From Zobellella iuensis (GTDB lineage Bacteria > Pseudomonadota > Gammaproteobacteria > Enterobacterales > Aeromonadaceae), in assembly GCF_016746085.1 (NCBI RefSeq), contig NZ_JAERTZ010000018.1, positions 1 through 64,000 on the forward strand: a stretch of 64,000 nucleotides of DNA, given 5' to 3'. Both the position numbers and the translations under genes were made by a program. Shown piece after piece: positions 56,400 through 64,000 of the stretch. Position 1 is the stretch's first letter, and the number at the start of each line of letters is the position of its first letter. The notes under the pieces are model-generated. The model saw nothing but the letters and a program-made list of their open reading frames with translations, ran no database searches and was not told where the DNA came from.

Positions 56400-58516
56400 G
56401 CGACACTATGACCCAAACGACTTTCAGCCTGCGCAACGAAGAGGGTATCGGCATCATCACCATGGATGTGCCGGGCGAGCGCATGAACACCCTGCGGGCG
56501 AGCTTCGCCACAGAGATCCGTTCCCTGCTGGAGCAAATCCGGGCCGACGGTGCCATCAAGGGCCTGGTGCTCTGCTCCGGCAAGCCCGACTCCTTCGTGG
56601 CCGGGGCCGATGTCCATATGCTGGCCGCCTGCCAGAGCGCCGAGGAAGCCGAAGCCCTGGCCAGGGCCGGCCAGGACATGTTCAATGAGCTGGAAGCACT
56701 GGCGGTGCCGTTGATTGCCGCCATCCACGGCCCCTGCCTGGGAGGCGGCCTGGAGCTGGCCCTGGCCTGCCATGGTCGGGTGTGCAGCGACGACGACATC
56801 ACCCGCCTGGGGCTGCCGGAAGTGCAGCTCGGCCTGCTGCCCGGCTCCGGCGGCACCCAGCGCCTGCCGAGGCTGGTGGGGCTGACCAGGGCGCTGGACA
56901 TGATGCTCACCGGCAAACAGCTGCGGCCCAAACAGGCGTTGAAAGCGGGACTGGTGGACGACATGGTGCCCCCCAGCATACTGCTGGAAACGGCGATTGC
57001 CCTGGCCCGCAAGGGCAAGCCGAGCCACAAGCGCAAGCAGGACATCAAGACCCTGGCGCTGGAGGCCAACCCCTTCGGCCGCAAGCTGGTGTTCGACAAG
57101 GCGCTGAGCGCCCTGCGCCACAAGACCCGGGGCAACTACCCGGCGCCGGAAAAGTTGCTGGAGGTGGTGCGCACCGGCCTGGAAGACGGCATAAGCCAGG
57201 GCCTGGCGGCCGAAGCCAGGGCCTTCGGCGAGCTGGTGATGACGCCGGAATCGGCTTCCCTGCGCCACCTGTTCTTCGCCACCACCGAGATGAAGAAGGA
57301 AAAAACCTTCCAGGGCGCCGAGCCCATGGCGTTGAAGCGCATCGGCGTGCTGGGCGGCGGCCTGATGGGTGGCGGCATCGCCTTCGTCACCGCCACCAGG
57401 GCGGGGTTGCCGGTGCGCATCAAGGACATTGCCCATAACGGTATCAACCAGGCCATGGCCACCGCCCACCAGCTGCTGGCGCCCAAGGTCAAGAAGAAGC
57501 AGCTGCGCGCCACCGAGATGCAGCAACAGCTGGCGCGGATGACCGGCACCCTGGACTACCGCGGTTTCGACCGGGTCGACCTGGTGGTGGAAGCGGTGTT
57601 CGAGGATCTGGAGGTCAAGCGCAAGATGGTGGCGGAGGTGGAGGCCCATTGCCCGGCCCATGTCATCTTCGCCTCCAACACCTCCTCCCTGCCCATCCAC
57701 CGCATCGCGGAAGGGGCGGCGCGCCCGGAGCGGGTGCTGGGCCTGCATTACTTCAGCCCGGTGGACAAGATGCCCCTGGCGGAAATCATCCCCCACGCCG
57801 GCACCGGCAATGAGACGGTGGCCACCGCCATCAAACTGGCCCGGGCCCAGGGCAAGACCCCCATAGTGGTGCGGGACAAGGCCGGCTTTTACGTCAACCG
57901 TATCCTGGCGCCCTACCTCAACGAAGCGGCACGGCTGCTGCTGGAAGGGGAACCCATAGAAGCCATCGACCGGGCCCTGGTGGACTACGGCTTCCCGGTG
58001 GGGCCCATCACCCTGCTGGACGAGGTGGGCATAGACGTGGCCGCCAAGATATCCCCCATCCTGGAGCAGGAGCTGGGCAGCCGCTTCAAGGCGCCCGAGG
58101 CCTTCGGCAAGCTGCTGGAGGACAAGCGCTACGGCAAGAAGAACGGCCGCGGCTTCTACCGGTTCGACAAGAAGGACAAGCCGGCGGACGAGAGCGTCTA
58201 CAAGCTGCTCGGGCTCAAGCCCCAGGGCCGGCTGCCAGCCCGGGACATGGCCGAACGCTGCGTACTGCTGATGCTGAACGAGGCGGCCATGACCCTGGAG
58301 GAGGGCGTGGTGGCCTCGGCCCGGGACGGGGACATAGGCGCCATCTTCGGTATCGGCTTCCCGCCCTTCAGCGGCGGCCCCTTCTACTATATGCACCGGC
58401 AGGGCATCGGCGAGATCGTCGCCAGGATGGAGGAATACGCCCGTAAGTACGGCGAACGCTTCGCTCCTTGCGACTCCTTGCGCCGGCTGGCGGAAGAAGG
58501 ACGCAGCTACTACTGA
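56396..58516 (+). CDS. fadJ: Multifunctional fatty-acid oxidation protein FadJ
   Basis: Enoyl-CoA hydratase plus 3-hydroxyacyl-CoA dehydrogenase. The 706 residues comprise an N-terminal crotonase domain (about 1-190; [31 protein letters not shown]) and an NAD-binding 3HCDH part (about 315-700; [39 protein letters not shown]). ATGA overlap with fadI. Heptamer repeats begin 4 bp after its stop. Confidence 0.96.
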   Translation: MSDTMTQTTFSLRNEEGIGIITMDVPGERMNTLRASFATEIRSLLEQIRADGAIKGLVLCSGKPDSFVAGADVHMLAACQSAEEAEALARAGQDMFNELEALAVPLIAAIHGPCLGGGLELALACHGRVCSDDDITRLGLPEVQLGLLPGSGGTQRLPRLVGLTRALDMMLTGKQLRPKQALKAGLVDDMVPPSILLETAIALARKGKPSHKRKQDIKTLALEANPFGRKLVFDKALSALRHKTRGNYPAPEKLLEVVRTGLEDGISQGLAAEARAFGELVMTPESASLRHLFFATTEMKKEKTFQGAEPMALKRIGVLGGGLMGGGIAFVTATRAGLPVRIKDIAHNGINQAMATAHQLLAPKVKKKQLRATEMQQQLARMTGTLDYRGFDRVDLVVEAVFEDLEVKRKMVAEVEAHCPAHVIFASNTSSLPIHRIAEGAARPERVLGLHYFSPVDKMPLAEIIPHAGTGNETVATAIKLARAQGKTPIVVRDKAGFYVNRILAPYLNEAARLLLEGEPIEAIDRALVDYGFPVGPITLLDEVGIDVAAKISPILEQELGSRFKAPEAFGKLLEDKRYGKKNGRGFYRFDKKDKPADESVYKLLGLKPQGRLPARDMAERCVLLMLNEAAMTLEEGVVASARDGDIGAIFGIGFPPFSGGPFYYMHRQGIGEIVARMEEYARKYGERFAPCDSLRRLAEEGRSYY

Positions 58517-58519
58517 CTA

Positions 58520-58561
58520 AAGCTTGAAGCTTGAAGCTTGAAGCTTGAAGCTTGAAGCTGG
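58520..58561. repeat. AAGCTTG heptamer array
   Basis: Five perfect AAGCTTG units followed by AAGCTGG, directly after the fadJ stop. Confidence 0.9.
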
Positions 58562-58571
58562 AAGAGTCATC

Positions 58572-58648
58572 CTTCCGGCTTCCGGCTTCCGGCTTCCGGC
58601 TTCCGGCTTCCGGCTTCCGGCTTCCGGCTTCCGGCTTCCGGCTTCCGG
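58572..58648. repeat. CTTCCGG heptamer array
   Basis: Eleven perfect, uninterrupted CTTCCGG units (77 bp) between fadJ and htpG. Perfect repetition suggests length instability. It ends 18 bp before the htpG heat-shock promoter. Confidence 0.93.
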
Positions 58649-58666
58649 CTTTGTTTCCCGCCGCCT

Positions 58667-58694
58667 CTTGAAATCCCCGCATCCAACCCCATCT
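58667..58694 (+). promoter_or_regulatory. Sigma-32 (heat-shock) promoter of htpG
   Basis: CTTGAAA (58667-58673), 13-bp spacer, CCCCATCT (58687-58694), a full match to the sigma-32 consensus CTTGAAA-N11-16-CCCCATNT, 36 bp upstream of the htpG ATG. Confidence 0.85.
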
Positions 58695-58730
58695 TTCTGG
58701 CTGTAGGTTAACCCAAGCAAGGAACTTATC

Positions 58731-60641
58731 ATGTCAGAAGCCGTGCATACCGAAACTCATGGTTTTCAAACCGAAGTCAAACAACTGCTCAACCTGATGG
58801 CGCACAGCCTCTATTCCAACAAAGAGGTGTTCCTGCGCGAGCTGGTGTCCAACGCCGCCGACGCCGCCGACAAGCTGCGCTTCAAGGCCCTGTCTGACAG
58901 TGAACTCTATGAAAATGACGGCCACCTGCGGGTACGTCTGATCCTGGACAAGGATAACAAGACCCTGACCATCTCCGACAACGGCATCGGCATGAGCCGG
59001 GACGAGGTGATCGAGCACCTGGGCACCATCGCCAAGTCGGGCACCAAGGCCTTCTTCAGCCAGTTGTCCGGCGACCAGGCCAGGGATTCCCAGCTGATCG
59101 GCCAGTTCGGGGTGGGTTTCTATTCCGCCTTTATCGTGGCCGACAAGGTGACCGTGCTGAGCCGGGCCGCCGGCCAGGCCGCCGACCGCGGCGTGCGCTG
59201 GGAGTCCGACGGCGACGGCAGCTTCACCGTGGCCGACATCGAGAAAACCGGCCGTGGCACCGATGTGATCCTGCACTTGCGCGAGGAGGAGCAGGAGTTC
59301 CTCGACGACTGGCGCCTGCGCAGCATCATCGGCAAATATTCCGACCATATCAGCATCGCGGTGGAAATGTGGAAGGACGGCGAGCCCGAGCGGGAAGAAG
59401 ACGGCGAAAAAATCCCTGCCACCGAGGGCGAGTGGGAGCAGGTGAACAAGGCCACCGCGCTCTGGACCCGCGCCAAGGGCGAGGTGAGCGACGAAGAATA
59501 CCAGGAGTTCTACAAGCATATCTCCCACGACTGGCAGGACGCCCTGGCCTGGAGCCACAACAAGGTGGAAGGCAACCAGGAATACACCAGCCTGCTGTAT
59601 GTGCCCGCCAAGGCGCCCTGGGACATGTGGAACCGGGATCAGAGCCACGGCCTCAAGCTGTATGTGCAGCGGGTGTTCATCATGGATGACGCTGAACAGT
59701 TTATGCCAACATACCTGAGGTTCGTCAAAGGGGTGCTCGACTCCAACGATCTGCCGCTCAACGTCTCCCGCGAAATCCTGCAGGACAACAAGGTGACGGC
59801 GCAACTGCGCAAGGCCTGCAGCAAGCGGGTACTGTCCCTGCTGGAGCAGATGGCCAGGAACGAGCCGGAAAAATACCAGGGCTTCTGGAAGGAATTCGGC
59901 AACGTGCTGAAGGAAGGTCCGGCCGAGGATTACGGCAACCGCGAGCAGATCGCCGGCTTGTTGCGCTTCGCCAGCACCCATAACGACGCCGACGCCCAGA
60001 GCGTGTCGCTCGACGATTACCTCGGGCGGATGAAGGAAGGCCAGGACAAGATCTACTACATCACCGCCGACAGTTATGCCGCTGCCAGCCACAGCCCGCA
60101 CCTGGAAATCTTCCGCAAGAAGGGCATCGAGGTGCTGCTGATGTGGGAGCGGGTGGACGAGTGGCTGATGAACCACCTCAGCGACTATAAAGAGAAGCAG
60201 TTCGTATCCGTGACCAAGGGCGAGCTGGATCTGGGCGAGCTGGACGACGAAGAGACCAAGAAGGCCCAGGAAGCAGCCAAGGAAGCCCTGGCGCCGCTGC
60301 TGGAGCGGGTGAAGACCGCCCTGGGTGAGGAGGTGAAGGAAGTGCGCCTGAGCCATCGCCTGACCAGCACCCCGTCCTGCGTGGTGGCCGGCGAGCACGA
60401 CATGAGCACCCAGATGATCAAGCTGATGCGCGCCGCCGGCCAGCCGGTGCCGGAGCAGAAGTACATACTGGAGCTCAACCCGGATCATGTGCTGGTGAAA
60501 AAACTGGAGAGCCTGGCCGAAGGCGAGCAGTTCACCGAATGGTCGCACCTGCTGCTGGAGCAGGCGCAACTGGCCGAACAGGGCGGCCTGAAAGATCCCG
60601 CCGCCTTCGTGGCCCGGGTCAACCGCCTGCTGCTGGGCTAA
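58731..60641 (+). CDS. htpG: Chaperone HtpG (Hsp90)
   Basis: ATP-dependent Hsp90 chaperone in the cytoplasm. The 636 residues have the GHKL ATPase domain ([34 protein letters not shown]), a middle domain ([15 protein letters not shown]) and a C-terminal dimerisation domain. ATG 58731 is preceded by CAAGGAAC. Driven by a sigma-32 promoter; two hairpins follow. Confidence 0.97.
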   Translation: MSEAVHTETHGFQTEVKQLLNLMAHSLYSNKEVFLRELVSNAADAADKLRFKALSDSELYENDGHLRVRLILDKDNKTLTISDNGIGMSRDEVIEHLGTIAKSGTKAFFSQLSGDQARDSQLIGQFGVGFYSAFIVADKVTVLSRAAGQAADRGVRWESDGDGSFTVADIEKTGRGTDVILHLREEEQEFLDDWRLRSIIGKYSDHISIAVEMWKDGEPEREEDGEKIPATEGEWEQVNKATALWTRAKGEVSDEEYQEFYKHISHDWQDALAWSHNKVEGNQEYTSLLYVPAKAPWDMWNRDQSHGLKLYVQRVFIMDDAEQFMPTYLRFVKGVLDSNDLPLNVSREILQDNKVTAQLRKACSKRVLSLLEQMARNEPEKYQGFWKEFGNVLKEGPAEDYGNREQIAGLLRFASTHNDADAQSVSLDDYLGRMKEGQDKIYYITADSYAAASHSPHLEIFRKKGIEVLLMWERVDEWLMNHLSDYKEKQFVSVTKGELDLGELDDEETKKAQEAAKEALAPLLERVKTALGEEVKEVRLSHRLTSTPSCVVAGEHDMSTQMIKLMRAAGQPVPEQKYILELNPDHVLVKKLESLAEGEQFTEWSHLLLEQAQLAEQGGLKDPAAFVARVNRLLLG

Positions 60642-60646
60642 GCACA

Positions 60647-60674
60647 AAACCGCCCCGACGCACCGGGGCGGTTT
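60647..60674 (+). terminator. htpG terminator
   Basis: AAAACCGCCCCG-ACGCAC-CGGGGCGGTTT hairpin starting 5 bp after the htpG stop; short T-run. Confidence 0.75.
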
Positions 60675-60751
60675 CAGCCGGGTGACAAAACCCGGCACCT
60701 GCTTGTCGCCAGATATTTCCTTAGAGATATCTGAAGGTTTGTCAGCCGTCT

Positions 60752-60785
60752 GCAACGCCCTGCCTTCGCAGGGCGTTGCTTTTTC
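60752..60785 (+). terminator. Second strong terminator downstream of htpG
   Basis: GCAACGCCCTG-CCTTCG-CAGGGCGTTGC followed by TTTTT on the plus strand, touching the stop of the convergent amidohydrolase gene. It may terminate readthrough or a small RNA. Confidence 0.8.
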
Positions 60786-62547
60786 AGGGGGCTGGCGGCC
60801 GTTGATGGTAGGGTTCGACATGCGAGCCCTGGAACAGCTCCCGGCCGGCGATAATGGTCCTTTCCACCGCCAGGTCCCGCAGCCGCAGCGGATCGACGCT
60901 CAGGGGGTCTTCGGCCAGCACCACCAGATCCGCCACCTTGCCCGCCTCGATGCTGCCGCGCTCCTGTTCATCGAAGGTCAGGTAGGCGGGTCCCCGGGTG
61001 TAGGCCCGAATCGCCTCTTCCACGGAAATCGCCTCCTCGGCACCATACACCTTGCCATCATGGCCGAGACGGTTCACCGCCGCCCAGATCCCGAGCAGGG
61101 GACCATGCGGCAGGCCGTCCGAGCCGTAGGCGATGCGGATGCCGTGCTCCAGCAGCGAACGCTGCGGGTTCTGCCGTTCCAGCCGGTTGCCGCTCACCGC
61201 GGCCAGCATAAAGGCGTTGTTGTAATAGGTATAGTTGGGCTGGGTGTCGACGATCAGCTCCAGTGCGGCGATCTTGGCGAGGGTTTCTTCCGGCGGCCTG
61301 ATGGTCAGGTGATGCAGATGGTGGCGGTGATCCTGCCGGGGTCGCTCATGCAGCACCCGCTCCAGCACCTCGACCGCCTCGACCACGGCGGCATCCCCTA
61401 TGGTGTGGATGCCGAGCTGCCAGCCCAGTTCATGGGCCCGGCTGGCCACCCGGTACAGGCTGTCCTTGGGGATCACCGTCACGCCGTCGAAATCGCCCTT
61501 CCGGTTGTCCCAGGGACCGCGCTCCTTGAAACGCTCCTGGCCGTCATAGGGTTTGAGGGTCCTGAAGTCCGGTACGGCGATGGCGCCATCCATGCTCATC
61601 TTGATGGCACCGAGTTTCAGCCGGTCATCGCCGATACCGGTACGAAAACCGAGGCCTTCCAGCTCGGCGAGGCTGGTGTCGACATCGTCGTAGCCGGGAA
61701 ACAGGAAAATCTGCAGGGTGGCTCGGGGCAACTCGTCGCCCCAGCGCTGGTAGACATCCTGGATCAGGCGCAACTCGTTCGGGCGTACGCCGGCGATATT
61801 GACGCTGGTGACCCCCATGGGCAGGAATTTTGCCAACTGGGCGCGCAGGTTGTCCCGGGCGCTGTCGTCACTCAGCGCCGGGTTGGGGATGACCCGGGTG
61901 GCGTAGCGGCGCGCGCCCATGGTCAGCACGCCCTGCGGCTCGCCCTGCTCGTCGCGCACGATAAGCCCATCCTTGGGCTCCGGCGTGTCCCTGCTCAAGC
62001 CGGCCAGCTCGATGGCCCTGGAGTTGAGGGTCAGCTTGAGCACGCCGCAGGCCAGCATCACCGGGTGGTCGGGCACGATGGCGTCCAGCTCCCGGCGGTC
62101 GGGCATCTGCAGATGGCAATGGGGGCGGTTCATCATCCCGACCAGCCAGTCGCCGGCCGGCACCGTGGCGGCCTGCTGAGCCAGTATCTCTGTTAATTGC
62201 TCCGGGGTGGGGACATTGAAGGTGGCGCCGAAGGGGCGGGGGCCTGTGCCCACGTGAATATGGCCGTCATAGAAGCCGGGCAGCAGGGACTTGCCCTGCA
62301 GGTCGATCTGCCGGGTGTCATCACCGGCCAGTTCCCGCAGCTGATCATAGCGGCCGACCGCCATGATGCGCCCGTCCTTGATGGCCACGGCCTCGGCGAT
62401 ATCGAAGTTATCGTTCACTGTTACCACCCGGGCATTGTGGTATAGCGTGTCGGCCATTCCCTCGGGAGTGCTGGCACCGGCGCTGAATATCGCCATAGGG
62501 GCGAAAGCCAGTAAGACCCGAGCGGCCTTGCACATTATGTTGTCCAT
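60784..62547 (-). CDS. Exported amidohydrolase (YtcJ-like)
   Basis: Metal-dependent hydrolase of the amidohydrolase_3/YtcJ group; substrate unknown. The 587 residues start with a hydrophobic segment (about 7-25, RVLLAFAPMAIFSAGAS) that looks like a signal peptide, then LLPGFYDGHIHVG (metal-binding HxH), later GIHTIGDAAV and AYGSDGLPHGPL. ATG 62547 follows GAGGAAAG. Together with the phosphatase gene it separates htpG from adk, which are adjacent or close in many gammaproteobacteria. Confidence 0.85.
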   Translation of the reverse strand: MDNIMCKAARVLLAFAPMAIFSAGASTPEGMADTLYHNARVVTVNDNFDIAEAVAIKDGRIMAVGRYDQLRELAGDDTRQIDLQGKSLLPGFYDGHIHVGTGPRPFGATFNVPTPEQLTEILAQQAATVPAGDWLVGMMNRPHCHLQMPDRRELDAIVPDHPVMLACGVLKLTLNSRAIELAGLSRDTPEPKDGLIVRDEQGEPQGVLTMGARRYATRVIPNPALSDDSARDNLRAQLAKFLPMGVTSVNIAGVRPNELRLIQDVYQRWGDELPRATLQIFLFPGYDDVDTSLAELEGLGFRTGIGDDRLKLGAIKMSMDGAIAVPDFRTLKPYDGQERFKERGPWDNRKGDFDGVTVIPKDSLYRVASRAHELGWQLGIHTIGDAAVVEAVEVLERVLHERPRQDHRHHLHHLTIRPPEETLAKIAALELIVDTQPNYTYYNNAFMLAAVSGNRLERQNPQRSLLEHGIRIAYGSDGLPHGPLLGIWAAVNRLGHDGKVYGAEEAISVEEAIRAYTRGPAYLTFDEQERGSIEAGKVADLVVLAEDPLSVDPLRLRDLAVERTIIAGRELFQGSHVEPYHQRPPAP

Positions 62548-62646
62548 TGTCTTTCCTCATCACATCCATTGGGATGATATTTGCCTGCACCATGCCAAGG
62601 CATTCCTGAGCTGATGGTGACCGTTATGCTAGCTATGGTAATAAAT

Positions 62647-62658
62647 ATTGCTAGCAAT
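62647..62658. promoter_or_regulatory. Palindrome upstream of the amidohydrolase gene
   Basis: ATTGCTAGCAAT, a perfect 12-bp palindrome about 100 bp upstream of the gene in AT-rich DNA; possible operator. Confidence 0.25.
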
Positions 62659-62731
62659 TATCATCTCAATGGATCCGAGGCCGGGTGGTTAGAGCCAGTG
62701 GCTGCACCCTGGTGGAACCAGCCATGGTGGT

Positions 62732-63397
62732 TCACAGCCAGGATTGTATCTCCAGCAGGGTCAGCCGACCCCGGGAGCTGAAGGCGCCGGTGTCGATAAA
62801 CAGGGTATTGCCGAGGCGGGTGATGGCGGGGACTATGGTGTGTCCGACCAGAACCAGGTCGATATGGGCGATGGGGCTTCGGTCGCGGCGGGTTATGCGC
62901 TCCCGTGCCCACAACAGCTGGGCGAGCCGTGCTTCCGACAGGGGATGCTGCAGGCTGTGCCAGTCGTGAGCCGGCACCTCTGCATGCACCAGGCCCACTC
63001 GTTTGCCGCCAACATCCACTTCGATGGCATAGGGCATGCGGGCAAGCGCGGCGCGGGCACAGGCTTCCACGTCGGCCTGGTCGTGTTCTAGCATCCACTG
63101 GCCGCCGTTCATATACCATAACGGCAGGGCGAGGGGACTGGCGCGATCGAAGGCATTGAGCATCATCTGTTCGTGATTGCCTCGTATTGCAAAAAACCAG
63201 GGTTCGAACACCAACTGCAGGCAACCGAGCGAGTCGGGGCCCCGGTCAATCAGGTCACCGACGCTGAACAGGCGATCACATCCGGTATCGAAGCCGGCCT
63301 CGGCCAGCCGGGTGACGAGTTGTTCACGGCAACCGTGCAGATCGCCAATGGCAAAGTCACGGCCCCGAGCATTGCGGGTAAAGGTCTGGAGCTGCAC
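62732..63397 (-). CDS. PrpA-type serine/threonine protein phosphatase
   Basis: Metallophosphoesterase of the PrpA/PphA family that dephosphorylates phosphoproteins. The 221 residues show GDLHGCREQ, GDLIDRGPDS, RGNHEQMM and the later metal-binding His in LVGHT. GTG start at 63397 is chosen because AAGGAG lies 6 bp upstream and GDLHGC falls at the usual distance. Its in vivo target is unknown. Confidence 0.88.
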   Translation of the reverse strand: MQLQTFTRNARGRDFAIGDLHGCREQLVTRLAEAGFDTGCDRLFSVGDLIDRGPDSLGCLQLVFEPWFFAIRGNHEQMMLNAFDRASPLALPLWYMNGGQWMLEHDQADVEACARAALARMPYAIEVDVGGKRVGLVHAEVPAHDWHSLQHPLSEARLAQLLWARERITRRDRSPIAHIDLVLVGHTIVPAITRLGNTLFIDTGAFSSRGRLTLLEIQSWL

Positions 63398-63545
63398 TGC
63401 TGTGCTCCTTGGCTGAATGCGCAGAAATCATGCCCTGTTTTCAGTATCGGTATCTTTTGTTGTTTCGTCCCTTGAGCGGGTGCTCGATATGGTTTGGCCT
63501 CCTTTGAAGACGCAGTGTTGTCGCCAATATCATCAATAGGTCTAA

Positions 63546-64000
<455 letters not shown>

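Noticed and set aside
58520-58648. Possible CRISPR array
   Set aside because: The repeats are 7 bp with no spacers, so they are simple tandem repeats; no cas gene is near.

Overview
The window is about 64 kb of GC-rich gammaproteobacterial chromosome. Gene content and order (ybaM, serT next to yccA, cmk-rpsA-ihfB-lapAB-pyrF, pykA/hexR, psrA with a fadE-type dehydrogenase, fadIJ, htpG near adk) suggest the order Aeromonadales, most likely a marine relative of Oceanimonas, Oceanisphaera or Zobellella. The genus is an inference. No rRNA operon, CRISPR array, prophage or replication origin was seen. There is one tRNA gene, tRNA-Ser(UGA).

Layout. 1-909: right part of an IS50-like IS4-family element, inserted just beyond ybaM. 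1.2-4.3 kb: the fatty-acid regulator psrA and a fadE-like acyl-CoA dehydrogenase. 4.3-9.8 kb: pykA, hexR, rimO, sodB and grxD. 9.9-16 kb: a lone narX, tusE, yccS, yccA, serT and an RluA-like pseudouridine synthase. 16-23.1 kb: cra divergent from a fruBKA fructose PTS operon whose FruB carries two HPr domains and an enzyme I domain.

23.2-39.8 kb is the accessory block of most interest. A tightly packed same-strand run encodes a protease-HypF fusion, HypCDEAB, a four-subunit group 3b type (NADP-linked, sulfhydrogenase-like) [NiFe] hydrogenase, an AMP-forming acyl-CoA synthetase, 2-oxoacid dehydrogenase E1alpha, E1beta and E2, and an acyl carrier protein. The block lies between a broken 281-bp copy of the 3' part of ribA (23175-23455) and the matching part of intact ribA (39513-39803). 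The two copies are direct repeats of near-identical sequence, so the block looks mobile, recently rearranged or excisable. A frameshifted remnant of a dicarboxylate/amino-acid symporter sits beside the broken copy.

40.2-46.4 kb is conserved core (cmk, rpsA, ihfB, lapA, lapB, pyrF, a DUF3820 gene, hns). A lysine riboswitch at about 46780-46965 precedes an NhaC-family transporter, which is therefore probably a lysine transporter. Then come tdk, an EAL-HDOD protein, fadL, putP, an ECF sigma factor with its putative anti-sigma partner, fadI-fadJ, two heptamer repeat arrays, a sigma-32 type promoter and htpG, an amidohydrolase, a PrpA-type phosphatase, and the start of adk.

Fatty-acid oxidation is a recurring theme (psrA, fadE, fadL, fadI, fadJ). 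An identical 12-bp candidate PsrA box occurs at psrA and fadL. Carbon control is also prominent: Cra with fruBKA, and HexR with pykA.
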